Notes: generated by a model from the letters alone, not told the origin. A stretch of DNA of 25,755 nucleotides from Lachnospiraceae bacterium (GCA_900767585.1 CAAFZP010000108.1:1-25755); one strand, 5' to 3'; positions 7,822 to 15,355 are shown, counted from the first letter of the stretch. Program-made: numbers and translations.

Positions 7822-8736
7822 TTATCGAATATCATTCCAAGAAGTGATGCTTCCATTGAAGATCCCTTTCAACTCATCCTTTGTTATTTCGTTCACCGGA
7901 TTGTCTTTTTTTACAACCACAGCGATACCATCTGTAGCAATGATGGTGGATTCCACAAGATCACTCTCATACGATTCCAGACTTCTGGAAACCATCGCCA
8001 TATCACATTTTCCTTCCATCGCATCATGCAGACCTTTGTTAGAATCGGTTGCATATACATGAATCTCGGCATTTTTATTGACTGTCATATATGCATCTGC
8101 AAGTGCTGTGAGCAGATCTGCCATGGAAGAAGAACCACGGATATTCAGAGTTCCTTTTGCATCCGGATCCGCAAGAAACGATGTTTCCTTTGCAACAGGC
8201 ACATAAGTCTGACCAACGATCTTCTGACCGGCACCTGCAATATATTTGACAAAATCATCCCGTAATGCATTCGGGCTGTCTACCCACGCAAGTGTAAAAT
8301 CTCTGGTTAACGGATACGCATGATCTGCGATACTTTCTCTGGTACAGACAATTCCATCTACAGCAAGTGCTTTGGAATCTCCCTGCATCTGTCCGTAGGA
8401 TACATATCCGATTCCGTTTTTTGATTCATTAATAGTGCTTGCCATGGCGCTTCCGCTTGTTAAAACCGTACACTGTTTCATGTCCTTGTATTTATCCACG
8501 TTGTCTTCAGACATGGAAATCCCGAGATATTCTTCAAACTGGTTTCTGGTACCGGAACCATCCTCACGAACCTGCACCGAAATCACGCCAAGGGAAGAAG
8601 CGTCTCCATTTGTTCCGGCAAATGCATAGTCCTGCGTTTCTTTTTTTCCACAGCTGCACAAGGATGCAGCCAATGTACCCACGCACAAAAAACTTACGAT
8701 GGATATGTGAAATCTATGTTTTGCTCTAAGCTTCAT
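7822..8736 (-). CDS. Second PstS-like phosphate-binding lipoprotein, also circularly permuted
   Basis: This is a substrate-binding lipoprotein of 304 residues. A signal peptide ends in lipobox LCSC (Cys29). Motif order is the same swapped order as in the pst-operon PstS: VREDGSGTR at 56-64 and GIGYVSYGQ near 109-116 come first. GSSSMADLL at 201-209, KCDMAMVSRSLE at 243-254 and IATDGIAVVVKKDNP come last. It is clearly diverged from the other copy. The start is ATG 8736, with GGAGG 9 bases upstream and one base after the nptA stop. An in-frame extension to 8769 would overlap nptA. No second pstCAB is present, so it may serve the distant PstCAB or act as a phosphate scavenger or sensor. Phosphate specificity is inferred. 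Confidence 0.88.
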   Translation of the reverse strand: MKLRAKHRFHISIVSFLCVGTLAASLCSCGKKETQDYAFAGTNGDASSLGVISVQVREDGSGTRNQFEEYLGISMSEDNVDKYKDMKQCTVLTSGSAMASTINESKNGIGYVSYGQMQGDSKALAVDGIVCTRESIADHAYPLTRDFTLAWVDSPNALRDDFVKYIAGAGQKIVGQTYVPVAKETSFLADPDAKGTLNIRGSSSMADLLTALADAYMTVNKNAEIHVYATDSNKGLHDAMEGKCDMAMVSRSLESYESDLVESTIIATDGIAVVVKKDNPVNEITKDELKGIFNGSITSWNDIR

Positions 8737-8737
8737 G

Positions 8738-10420
8738 CTATGCTTCCTCCAATTCCAAGAAACGGACATTGTCCATCACTTCTTCCACCATGCCGCTGCA
8801 ACTGTCGCCGATACGCTCTAAGCTGTGAAGCATATTGGAAAACGGATAAGTAAATTCCGGTTTGCAATTTTTCTTGCGCAGACGTTTTAAATGGTTCTTA
8901 TTAAAGCGTTTCTCCATACTGCGGAGTTCTTTCCTGTAATCAAGTACTTTTTTCGCAAGTTTTGAATCGCCATTGTCAAGAGCAGAAATCGCTGTCTGAT
9001 ACATCACTTCCACTGCATCAATTCCTCTGGCAAGTTCTTCCACGGCGTCCTTCGAAAACTTATATTTTCCTTCAAGTTTTGCACGGAGTACCGGTGTAAT
9101 ATCCTCGCATCGTTTGCTGACACGGGCGATATCATTTAATACATACATAAGTCCGGCTGTTGTGGAGGACTGTTCTTCCGTAAGCGAACCTGTCGAAAAC
9201 ATGCTGGAAATATAGCTGACGGTATCCTCATCAATCTGGTCTACCAGTTTTCCATCTTCTTCGAGATTTGTAAGCGATTTGCTATCATTGTTTAAAACGA
9301 TTGCTTTCATATTCCCGATCATTTCAGCCACAAGACGTCCGGCGCGACGGATCTCCTGGGATACAAGATACATAGCTGCAACTGGCTGACTGATCACATT
9401 TTTGTCAAGAAAGCTTTTCTCTTTATAATTTTCGATAGACACTTCCTTTTCATCTCTGACAATAAACATAACAATCTTCACCATAACCGGAAGAAGCGGC
9501 AGCCAGATCAGTGTATTGATGATATTAAAGCTCATATGTGCATTTGCAATCTGACGTGATATCACATCCAGTTCATTTCCCTTTGGTGAGATCATCTCAA
9601 CAAACTTTGCAAATGGCTTGATGATCCAGATAAAGATAAAGGAACCGGTAATATTGAACACACTATGTGCAATCGCACAGCGCTTTGCATCCTTGGACTG
9701 ACCGATACTTGCCAATAATGCGGTAATGGTTGTACCGATATTATCACCGAGCAGAATCGGAATTGCGCCAACTAATCCGATCACACTCGCACCATCCGGG
9801 CCTGCCTGTGATGCGAAGCTCTGCAATACCGCAATCGTTGCGGAACTGCTCTGTACAACGAGTGTCATAAGCATACCGACGCCAACACCGAGTACCGGAA
9901 TATGGCTGACCTTTTCCATCATATTGATAAATACCGGGCTTGTTGCAAGCGGCTTCATGACATCGCCCATCATCTCAATACCAACAAACAACAAACCGAA
10001 TGCGAAGATTGTCTGTCCGACAAACTTAATCTTCTCTTTCTTCGCAATAAATGCAATCAGAAATCCGATAAATACAATCGGCATAATGTAATCACTGATT
10101 TTAAATGCCATCAACTGTGCGGTCATTGTCGTTCCGATGTTTGCTCCGAATATAACGGAGATTCCCTGCTTTAAGGACATCAATCCGGCACTGACAAAAC
10201 CAATTACCAATACAGTTGTCGCACTGGAGCTTTGCAGAACTGCCGTTACAAGTGCACCCGCCAACATTCCGCACACGGCATTTCGTGTAAGTACTCCCAA
10301 TACCTTCTTCATTTTGTCTCCGGCTACCTTCTGGAGCGATTCACTCATCATATTCATTCCGAATATAAAAAGCGCCAGACCTCCCAGCAAACCGAACACA
10401 GTCGCCATACTTTCGTTCAT
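8738..10420 (-). CDS. Na+/phosphate symporter (NptA/PNaS family) with PhoU-like C-terminal domain
   Basis: This is a membrane transporter of 560 residues moving phosphate with sodium. The N-terminal two-thirds carries the two inverted family repeats: QSSSATT at 63-69 with FGANIGTTMTAQL at 91-103, and QSSSATI at 190-196 with GDNIGTTITALLA from 225. Several hydrophobic helices surround them. Residues from about 345 to 560 form a soluble helical PhoU-like domain (DIARVSKRCEDITPVL; HSLERIGDSCSGMVEEV). This architecture is standard for the YjbB/NptA family, in which direction of flux is not settled from sequence. The start ATG is preceded by AGGAAGG. It is the first gene of the nptA-pstS2-ppk operon, with Pho-box-like repeats upstream. 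Confidence 0.93.
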   Translation of the reverse strand: MNESMATVFGLLGGLALFIFGMNMMSESLQKVAGDKMKKVLGVLTRNAVCGMLAGALVTAVLQSSSATTVLVIGFVSAGLMSLKQGISVIFGANIGTTMTAQLMAFKISDYIMPIVFIGFLIAFIAKKEKIKFVGQTIFAFGLLFVGIEMMGDVMKPLATSPVFINMMEKVSHIPVLGVGVGMLMTLVVQSSSATIAVLQSFASQAGPDGASVIGLVGAIPILLGDNIGTTITALLASIGQSKDAKRCAIAHSVFNITGSFIFIWIIKPFAKFVEMISPKGNELDVISRQIANAHMSFNIINTLIWLPLLPVMVKIVMFIVRDEKEVSIENYKEKSFLDKNVISQPVAAMYLVSQEIRRAGRLVAEMIGNMKAIVLNNDSKSLTNLEEDGKLVDQIDEDTVSYISSMFSTGSLTEEQSSTTAGLMYVLNDIARVSKRCEDITPVLRAKLEGKYKFSKDAVEELARGIDAVEVMYQTAISALDNGDSKLAKKVLDYRKELRSMEKRFNKNHLKRLRKKNCKPEFTYPFSNMLHSLERIGDSCSGMVEEVMDNVRFLELEEA

Positions 10421-10524
10421 TTTAATTCTTCCTTCCTCTTTTGGGCATTTTTCGCCGATTTAAAAGCCGTTTTTGCTTGCGTTTCCCGTAAGCAGAATGG
10501 CTTTCATAGCTTGAATAATATCGA

Positions 10525-10579
10525 AATATAGAGTCTGCTTCTATCAACAGAAGGTAAAGAATTGTTAAATCTATGTAAA
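10525..10579 (-). promoter_or_regulatory. Promoter of the nptA-pstS2-ppk operon with Pho-box-like repeats
   Basis: The minus strand from 10579 to 10542 shows four half-sites, TTTACA, TTAACA, TTTACC and TTGATA. The ACs of the first three, and the corresponding AT of the fourth, are spaced 11, 10 and 11 bases apart. This matches the 11-bp-phased direct repeats bound by PhoP/PhoB regulators in Firmicutes. A TATATT candidate -10 is at 10530-10525, at the same distance from the repeats as in the pst promoter (35 bases from the second AC). The leader to the nptA ATG is about 100 bases. Confidence 0.7.
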
Positions 10580-10591
10580 GTGATATTTCTG

Positions 10592-10620
10592 ATAAAAGAA
10601 AAAGCGCCAAACTGGCGCTT
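10592..10620 (-). terminator. Rho-independent terminator of the (p)ppGpp synthetase gene
   Basis: Stem AAGCGCCA (10602-10609) / TGGCGCTT (10613-10620) has a 3-base loop, followed on the minus strand by TTTTTCTTTT. The stem begins inside the stop codon of the gene ending at 10619, so coding and termination overlap. Confidence 0.88.
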
Positions 10621-11299
10621 AAATCTCTTTGATCTTATCCCGTAACCGCATCATATTTGTATCCATATCTGCGATCACATCGGAATAGCGTTTCAGTTCC
10701 TGCACGATTTCCCCGGTATCAGCCAGATCCTTCTTATAGAGCAGCTGATAATCAAGTACCGACCACGAATCCATTGCAACGGTCCGAAGCTGTAATTCTA
10801 CCTTCATCCAGTCTGCCTTCTTCGACAGATAGATCGGCACAGACAGAATCATATGAACTCCCTGATAGCCGGAAGATTTCGGCGTTTTAATATAATCCTT
10901 GATCTTCAATATCTTGATATCATGCTGGATTTTCAGGCATTCCATCAAAGCATAGATATCGTCCCGGAACATACAGGTTACCCGGACACCGATAATATCA
11001 TTTAATTTTTTCTTCGCATTATCGAGATTGATGGTATACCCTTTTCTACGGAGCTTTAAAAAGATACTTTCCGCACTTTTAATCCGGTGTGTCAGGCGCA
11101 CTACAACTTCCCGCTGTAAGTTCTCCTGCAGTTCCAGATTGATCATTGTGAGTTTTGATTCCAGTATCTGGATTGCCCACATACAGCGGAGTTGGTACTC
11201 CTTATCAGATAATGACTGTGCAAAATCTGTGATGATCTTGCGATCATTTTTTGATATTTGCAATTGTAATTGTTTTGTCTGTTCTATCATTTTATCCAT
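10619..11299 (-). CDS. Small alarmone synthetase (RelA/SpoT synthetase domain protein)
   Basis: This is a synthetase-only (p)ppGpp enzyme of 226 residues, which transfers pyrophosphate from ATP to GDP/GTP. The visible family motifs are the ATP-binding HRIKSAESIFLKLRRKG, then LNDIIGVRVTCMFRDDIY, then DYIKTPKSSGYQGVHMI, and the catalytic-Glu strand VELQLRTVAMDSWSVLDYQLLYKK. There is no HD hydrolase domain and no TGS/ACT regulatory domain, which places it with RelP/RelQ-type proteins rather than Rel. Predicted coiled-coil helices flank both ends. GAGG lies 14 bases before the ATG, longer than usual, so the start is less certain. It sits just upstream of the phosphate operons with a Pho-like repeat in its own leader. 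Confidence 0.88.
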   Translation of the reverse strand: MDKMIEQTKQLQLQISKNDRKIITDFAQSLSDKEYQLRCMWAIQILESKLTMINLELQENLQREVVVRLTHRIKSAESIFLKLRRKGYTINLDNAKKKLNDIIGVRVTCMFRDDIYALMECLKIQHDIKILKIKDYIKTPKSSGYQGVHMILSVPIYLSKKADWMKVELQLRTVAMDSWSVLDYQLLYKKDLADTGEIVQELKRYSDVIADMDTNMMRLRDKIKEI

Positions 11300-11345
11300 A
11301 CTATGTATATATGCCTCGTTTCTATCATTTATTCTATCATTTTTT

Positions 11346-11362
11346 CGTTAAAGTTTGTTAAA
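11346..11362 (-). promoter_or_regulatory. Pho-box-like repeat upstream of the (p)ppGpp synthetase gene
   Basis: The minus strand reads TTTAACA (11362-11356) and TTTAACG (11352-11346), ten bases apart. AGATTTAACAA here is identical to part of the nptA Pho-box-like region. A less good TTGCAC precedes it. The start codon is 47 bases downstream, with TAGAAT as a possible -10. Only two clear half-sites are seen. Confidence 0.4.
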
Positions 11363-11378
11363 TCTGTGCAAAATGCAC

Positions 11379-11420
11379 TTGCATAAAGTGTTTTAAGCCC
11401 CTATACTATTCTTGTATAGG
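11379..11420 (+). promoter_or_regulatory. Promoter of the 11491 gene with overlapping palindrome
   Basis: TTGCAT (11379-11384), a 17-base spacer, and TATACT (11402-11407) make a good sigma-A promoter reading right. A perfect inverted repeat CCTATAC / GTATAGG (11400-11406 and 11414-11420) overlaps the -10 and the predicted start point near 11414. This is where a repressor operator would sit, though it could also be a hairpin at the RNA 5' end. Confidence 0.7.
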
Positions 11421-11490
11421 TTTTCATCATATGCTATGTATTTCCAATACAGTCATATAAGATGATTACCAAAAGAAAGGATTCGCAAAT

Positions 11491-11952
11491 ATGAAAGGTT
11501 ATAAATATACTGTCAACAAGCGCAAGGCTAACCGGCTTGCCTATCGGTTTCTTGGATTGATCTTTCTCCTTGTAGCCGCCCTGCAGACATTTACAATGAT
11601 ACATGGCTATGCCAAGCATCTGGTATTGACTGCATTGTTTGTTACGTTTGTCGGTGCTTATGGCATCTACCTTGTTGTGATGTCTTTCCGGAAACAGGCG
11701 TTTTCAGCTACGTATATCTTCGATGATACCGGATTTACAATCGAGCATAGATATGGGACAACCCATTATGACTTCGATCAGATCAAACATGTAACGATGG
11801 TCATTCCGGACGAAAATATGATTTTTTATATTCTGAATGTCTTCACAGAGAAGGAACGCTATACAATTTCATTTATGATGCAGAAGGAATTATGTGAGAA
11901 TATTTATGAGTTTATGCATGCACGTTTACCAAAGAAAGACACGGAAGATTAG
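11491..11952 (+). CDS. Two-TM membrane protein with C-terminal soluble domain, unknown function
   Basis: This is a 153-residue hypothetical protein, the only plus-strand gene. After a basic N-terminus (KGYKYTVNKRKANRLAYR) there are two hydrophobic segments, about residues 19-38 and 43-66. A cytoplasmic-looking beta-rich domain follows (ATYIFDDTGFTIEHRYGTTH, then YDFDQIKHVTMV). The layout of two helices plus a strand-rich PH-like domain resembles YcxB-like proteins, but I cannot assign a family. The start ATG follows AAAGGA at 9 bases. It has its own promoter with a palindrome and its own terminator, so it is monocistronic and possibly repressed. Confidence 0.8.
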   Translation: MKGYKYTVNKRKANRLAYRFLGLIFLLVAALQTFTMIHGYAKHLVLTALFVTFVGAYGIYLVVMSFRKQAFSATYIFDDTGFTIEHRYGTTHYDFDQIKHVTMVIPDENMIFYILNVFTEKERYTISFMMQKELCENIYEFMHARLPKKDTED

Positions 11953-11967
11953 TTCCGTGTCTTTTTC
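11935..11967. terminator. Bidirectional terminator between the 11491 gene and ssrA
   Basis: The 12-bp stem AAAGACACGGAA (11935-11946) / TTCCGTGTCTTT (11953-11964) has a 6-base loop that contains the TAG stop codon of the plus-strand gene. Ts follow on the plus strand (TCTTTTT). On the minus strand TCTTTCTTT follows, so it can also end the tmRNA transcript 14 bases away. Confidence 0.88.
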
Positions 11968-11980
11968 TCTCCTAAATTAG

Positions 11981-12324
11981 TGGAGCTGAGGGGAATCGAA
12001 CCCCTGTCCGAAAGCTCTTCCATTACAGCTTCTCCCATTACAGTTTGTATTTTAAAATTCCCATACAAAAACGCCTACAAACAGGCTTTCCTATATGGTA
12101 GCTTCATGAATTTTCCGAAACCGCAAAGCTTAAGCACCGGAGTTTCCCACTAAGTCGATGCCAGGATTCTAAGTCGTGGGGAACCTAGAGCTGACAGCTG
12201 CCAATTAGGCAGCGAACGCGTAATTTTCGTCTGCGTTTATATTTATTTTCCAAGTTTTTACGTGGTCCTGGTCCACGAATGGCTACCGTAATTTCTAAAC
12301 CCCCGTCGAAACCAGTACAACCCC
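11981..12324 (-). ncRNA. ssrA: Transfer-messenger RNA (tmRNA)
   Basis: tmRNA rescues stalled ribosomes with SmpB by acting first as tRNA-Ala and then as mRNA for a degradation tag. The 5' end has the diagnostic TACTGGTTTCGACGGGG. The 3' end has the T-arm GGACAGGGGTTCGATTCCCC. The acceptor stem pairs GGGGTTG with CAGCTCC (two wobbles). The tag frame reads AAC GCA GAC GAA AAT TAC GCG TTC GCT GCC TAA, giving NADENYAFAA after the tRNA-borne Ala; the exact resume codon is inferred. CCA is not encoded (CTA follows the discriminator A), so it must be added by nucleotidyltransferase. It lies downstream of smpB and rnr, its functional partners. Confidence 0.97.
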
Positions 12325-12381
12325 TGGTTTTTTGACGAAAATCTATCTATATATCACACCGAATGGTGCATATACCATCTG

Positions 12382-12699
12382 TTACTCTGCATCTGTTGCA
12401 GAGGCATCCGCAGCTGTCGCATCACTATTGCTGGCTGTTGGGAACACAGAACCGGCATAATTTGCTGCCCAATACTGTTGTACCCAGTAATCATATGCTT
12501 CGGCATTCACAGTTTTATTTGCCTGCCGTTCTTCATAGCTTTTCTGATACATATGTCTTCCAAGAGGAAAACCAATCAATGCACCCAGAATTGCTGCACA
12601 GATCAATACTTCAAAAACCTGTTTTGCTTTTTGCTTTTTCTGAATCTTCTTTCTGTTCTTCTTTTCTTCCTTATAACGATCAACTTTTGCCTGACTCAT
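12382..12699 (-). CDS. Small single-TM protein between smpB and ssrA, unknown function
   Basis: This 105-residue protein has a very basic N-terminus (KVDRYKEEKKNRKKIQKKQKAK). A single transmembrane helix follows, about residues 30-46 (EVLICAAILGALIGFPLG). The outside tail is low-complexity and rich in Ala, Asp, Ser and Thr, ending SDATAADASATDAE. The positive-inside rule places the N-terminus in the cytoplasm. GTAGGAG precedes the ATG by 5 bases, and the gene begins 26 bases after smpB, so it is co-transcribed with rnr and smpB. I do not recognise a family. It ends 57 bases before the tmRNA 5' end, in the space where the ssrA promoter or processing site must also lie. Confidence 0.78.
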   Translation of the reverse strand: MSQAKVDRYKEEKKNRKKIQKKQKAKQVFEVLICAAILGALIGFPLGRHMYQKSYEERQANKTVNAEAYDYWVQQYWAANYAGSVFPTASNSDATAADASATDAE

Positions 12700-12725
12700 A
12701 TGTTCTCCTACCTTGACTTCACTTT

Positions 12726-13196
12726 TTATCCGAGATTGCGAAGCTTGAAATCCCGTTCGACTTCCCGCTTTACATCTTTTTTGGCGATATCCTCGCGCTT
12801 ATCGTACAGCTTCTTACCACGTGCCAGTCCAATCTCAACTTTCACAAGACTGTCTTTGAAATATACTTTCAAAGGCACGAGCGTATATCCCTTCATCTTC
12901 TGCTGTCCAATCAATTTGTTGATTTCATAGCGGTGCAGCAAAAGCTTACGGATCCGGAGTGGATCTTTGTTGAAGATATTGCCCTTCTCGTATGGGGAAA
13001 TATTCATCCCATAGACAAACACTTCATCCCCGTCCACACGGATAAATGCTTCCTTGATGCTGCATTTTCCAAGCCGAAGTGACTTGACTTCTGTACCAAC
13101 TAAAGCAATCCCAGCCTCGTAGGTATCCTCAATGAAGTAATCATGATATGCTTTCTTGTTGTTGGCGATCAGCTTCGTCCCTCTCTGCTTTGCCAC
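12726..13196 (-). CDS. smpB: SsrA-binding protein SmpB
   Basis: SmpB binds tmRNA and places it in the empty A-site of stalled ribosomes. It has about 156 residues with the full OB-fold: KLIANNKKAYHDYFIEDTYEAGIALVGTEVKSLR at the N-terminus, then NISPYEKGNIFNKDPLRIRKLLLH. The conserved LVPLKVYFKDSLVKVEIGLARGKKLYDKR follows, then the basic C-terminal tail that folds into the mRNA channel. The start is GTG 13196, nine bases after AAGGAG. An in-frame TTG at 13205 touches the binding site. The first 56 bases overlap the 3' end of rnr in another frame, implying coupling of the two. Confidence 0.97.
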   Translation of the reverse strand: MAKQRGTKLIANNKKAYHDYFIEDTYEAGIALVGTEVKSLRLGKCSIKEAFIRVDGDEVFVYGMNISPYEKGNIFNKDPLRIRKLLLHRYEINKLIGQQKMKGYTLVPLKVYFKDSLVKVEIGLARGKKLYDKREDIAKKDVKREVERDFKLRNLG

Positions 13197-15342
13197 TATT
13201 TTCAACTCCTTCTATATTACCATCAATTAACGAAAAATCAATGGTTTTCTTAATTTTATCACATTTTAACACTTTTATACGTACTTTGTCACCTAATTGA
13301 TACTTCTTTTTTGTCTTTTCTCCGACCATAGCATAATCCTGTTCGTTAAAATAATAGAAATCATCATACATATAAGCGACCGAAACAGCCCCTTCTACGG
13401 TGTTGTCAAGTTCCACAAAGATGTAGTTTGATGTTACGCCGGATATGACTCCATCATATTCTTCACCAATATGTTCAGACATATACTCAATTTCTTTTAA
13501 TTTAATGACATCACGTTCTGCCTCTTCTGCCCGACGTTCCTTGGCAGAATTGTCATTTGCAACCGTCGGCAGGATATGACGGTAATGTTCCATCCGCTTT
13601 TCCGAAAGTTCACCATGCAGATTCTCTTTGATAATCCGGTGGATCTGCAGATCCGGATACCGTCGGATCGGAGATGTAAAGTGACAATAATATTTGCAGG
13701 ACAAACCGAAATGTCCGGTGCATTCCGTCGAGTACCGTGCCTGCTTCATGGAACGAAGCATCATCTTGCTGATCAGTGCCTCATATGGTTTTCCTTCGAT
13801 CTGTTCTAACACTTTCTGCAGTTCCTTTGGATGTGTCTCATCTCTGGATGCTTTGATAAAGAGCCCAAAATTATTGATAAACGCAGCTAAGATATCGATT
13901 TTCTCCTCATCCGGATGCTCGTGTACACGATATTCAAACGGAATCTCCTGCCAGAAATAATCTTCTGCGATTGTCTCATTGGCAGCCAGCATAAAATCTT
14001 CGATAATCTTCGTTGCAGGATTCCGGTCATATGGTTTGATCTCAACCGGTTTGTGGTTTTCATCTACGATAATCTTTGTCTCTGCCACATCAAAATCGAT
14101 AGAACCTCTTTTTTTTCGGTTTTTTCTGAGAATCTGTGACAACTCCAGCATCAAGTCAAACATCGGGACGAGCGGTTCATACCGCTTCAATACTTCTTCA
14201 TCGTTTCTTTCGAGAATCTTCTCAACATTCGTATAAGTCATCCGTTCATTGACATGCAGGATGCCTTCACAGATCGTATGGTCTAAAAGTTTGCCTTTCT
14301 TATCAAATTTCATTACACAGCTCAACGTCAGCCGATCCGTACCGGCATTTAAAGAACAGATGCCATTTGACAATTTGTGTGGCAGCATCGGAATCACACT
14401 ATCCACGAGATAACAGCTTGTACCACGCTTTAGCGCTTCCTTGTCGAGTGGGGATTTCTCCTTTACATAATGCGATACATCCGCAATATGTACTCCTAAA
14501 GTATAGACTCCATCTTCAAAAGATAATGTGATTGCATCATCTAAGTCTTTTGCATCTTCGCCATCAATCGTCACAGTTGGAAGATTACGGAAATCCGTAC
14601 GTCCGACAAAATCTGCCTCATCCACTTCATCCGGGATATCCTTCAGGGAATCCATAACCTTGTCCGGATACTCTACAGGAATATCATATGCGCGTACAAC
14701 GGAAAGTATGTCTGTACCCGGGTCATTCACATGGCCTAAAATCTCAGTAATCTCACCTTCCGGAGACTTATGGTTCTCTCCGTAATTTGTGATCCGGCAT
14801 ACAACCTTATGTCCGGTCATTGCCCCCATAGAATCTTTTTTTGCAACAAAAATATCATCCGCAATCTTCTGATTATCCGGAACCACAAATCCAAATCCAT
14901 CCTGTTTATCATAGGTTCCGACAATCGTTGTAAATCCACGTTTTAAAATCTGTGTCACTTTCGCTTCTGTGCTTTTTCCCTGTTTTGTATAAGAATCCGG
15001 TTCGATCACAACGCGGTCACCGTGAAAAGCTCCCATCGAAAATTTTGCAGGGATAAAGAAATCATCCTTGATTCCTTCTACACGGACAAATCCATATCCT
15101 TTCTTGTTTCCGATATAATCGCCAACTAAAAACTTCTTGTCAAGCTTCTTATATTTTCCTTTCGGTGTAACCGTGATTTTTCCCTCTTCTACAAGCTCGT
15201 TTAACGCTTCTTCCACGCGTTTTTTATCTGCATCGCTCACCTGTAATAAAAAACGGATATCTTTTAAACGCATCGGTTTGTACTGCTCATCACTCATAAA
15301 ATCAAACAATTTCTGTTTGATGATTTCTCTTTTTTCTCCCAT
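13141..15342 (-). CDS. rnr: Ribonuclease R
   Basis: RNase R is a 3'-to-5' exoribonuclease that degrades structured RNA and the defective mRNAs released by tmRNA. It has about 733 residues: N-terminal winged-helix (MRLKDIRFLLQVSDADKKRVEEAL), two cold-shock/OB domains (GYGFVRVEGIKDDFFIP and GFGFVVPDNQKIADDIFV), and the RNB catalytic domain with DGEDAKDLDDAITL metal-binding Asps. A C-terminal S1 domain (YDGVISGVTSNYIFVELDNTVEG) follows, then a short charged tail encoded within smpB. The start is ATG 15342 with GGGAGG 7 bases before. An in-frame stretch extending to 15507 overlaps secG and the terminator, and is not coding. Confidence 0.97.
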   Translation of the reverse strand: MGEKREIIKQKLFDFMSDEQYKPMRLKDIRFLLQVSDADKKRVEEALNELVEEGKITVTPKGKYKKLDKKFLVGDYIGNKKGYGFVRVEGIKDDFFIPAKFSMGAFHGDRVVIEPDSYTKQGKSTEAKVTQILKRGFTTIVGTYDKQDGFGFVVPDNQKIADDIFVAKKDSMGAMTGHKVVCRITNYGENHKSPEGEITEILGHVNDPGTDILSVVRAYDIPVEYPDKVMDSLKDIPDEVDEADFVGRTDFRNLPTVTIDGEDAKDLDDAITLSFEDGVYTLGVHIADVSHYVKEKSPLDKEALKRGTSCYLVDSVIPMLPHKLSNGICSLNAGTDRLTLSCVMKFDKKGKLLDHTICEGILHVNERMTYTNVEKILERNDEEVLKRYEPLVPMFDLMLELSQILRKNRKKRGSIDFDVAETKIIVDENHKPVEIKPYDRNPATKIIEDFMLAANETIAEDYFWQEIPFEYRVHEHPDEEKIDILAAFINNFGLFIKASRDETHPKELQKVLEQIEGKPYEALISKMMLRSMKQARYSTECTGHFGLSCKYYCHFTSPIRRYPDLQIHRIIKENLHGELSEKRMEHYRHILPTVANDNSAKERRAEEAERDVIKLKEIEYMSEHIGEEYDGVISGVTSNYIFVELDNTVEGAVSVAYMYDDFYYFNEQDYAMVGEKTKKKYQLGDKVRIKVLKCDKIKKTIDFSLIDGNIEGVENSGKAERDEADRQQQESIS

Positions 15343-15355
15343 AGTAAAACCTCCC

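Noticed and set aside
7734..7856. 41-residue N-terminal extension of polyphosphate kinase
   Set aside because: Lys-rich and overlapping pstS2, with no ribosome binding site; ATG 7733 follows GGAGG and starts like other PPK1 proteins.
12325..12381. ssrA promoter
   Set aside because: TATATA and TAGATA stretches are present but none is at a convincing distance from the tmRNA 5' end with a -35; precursor processing may explain this, so I did not call one.
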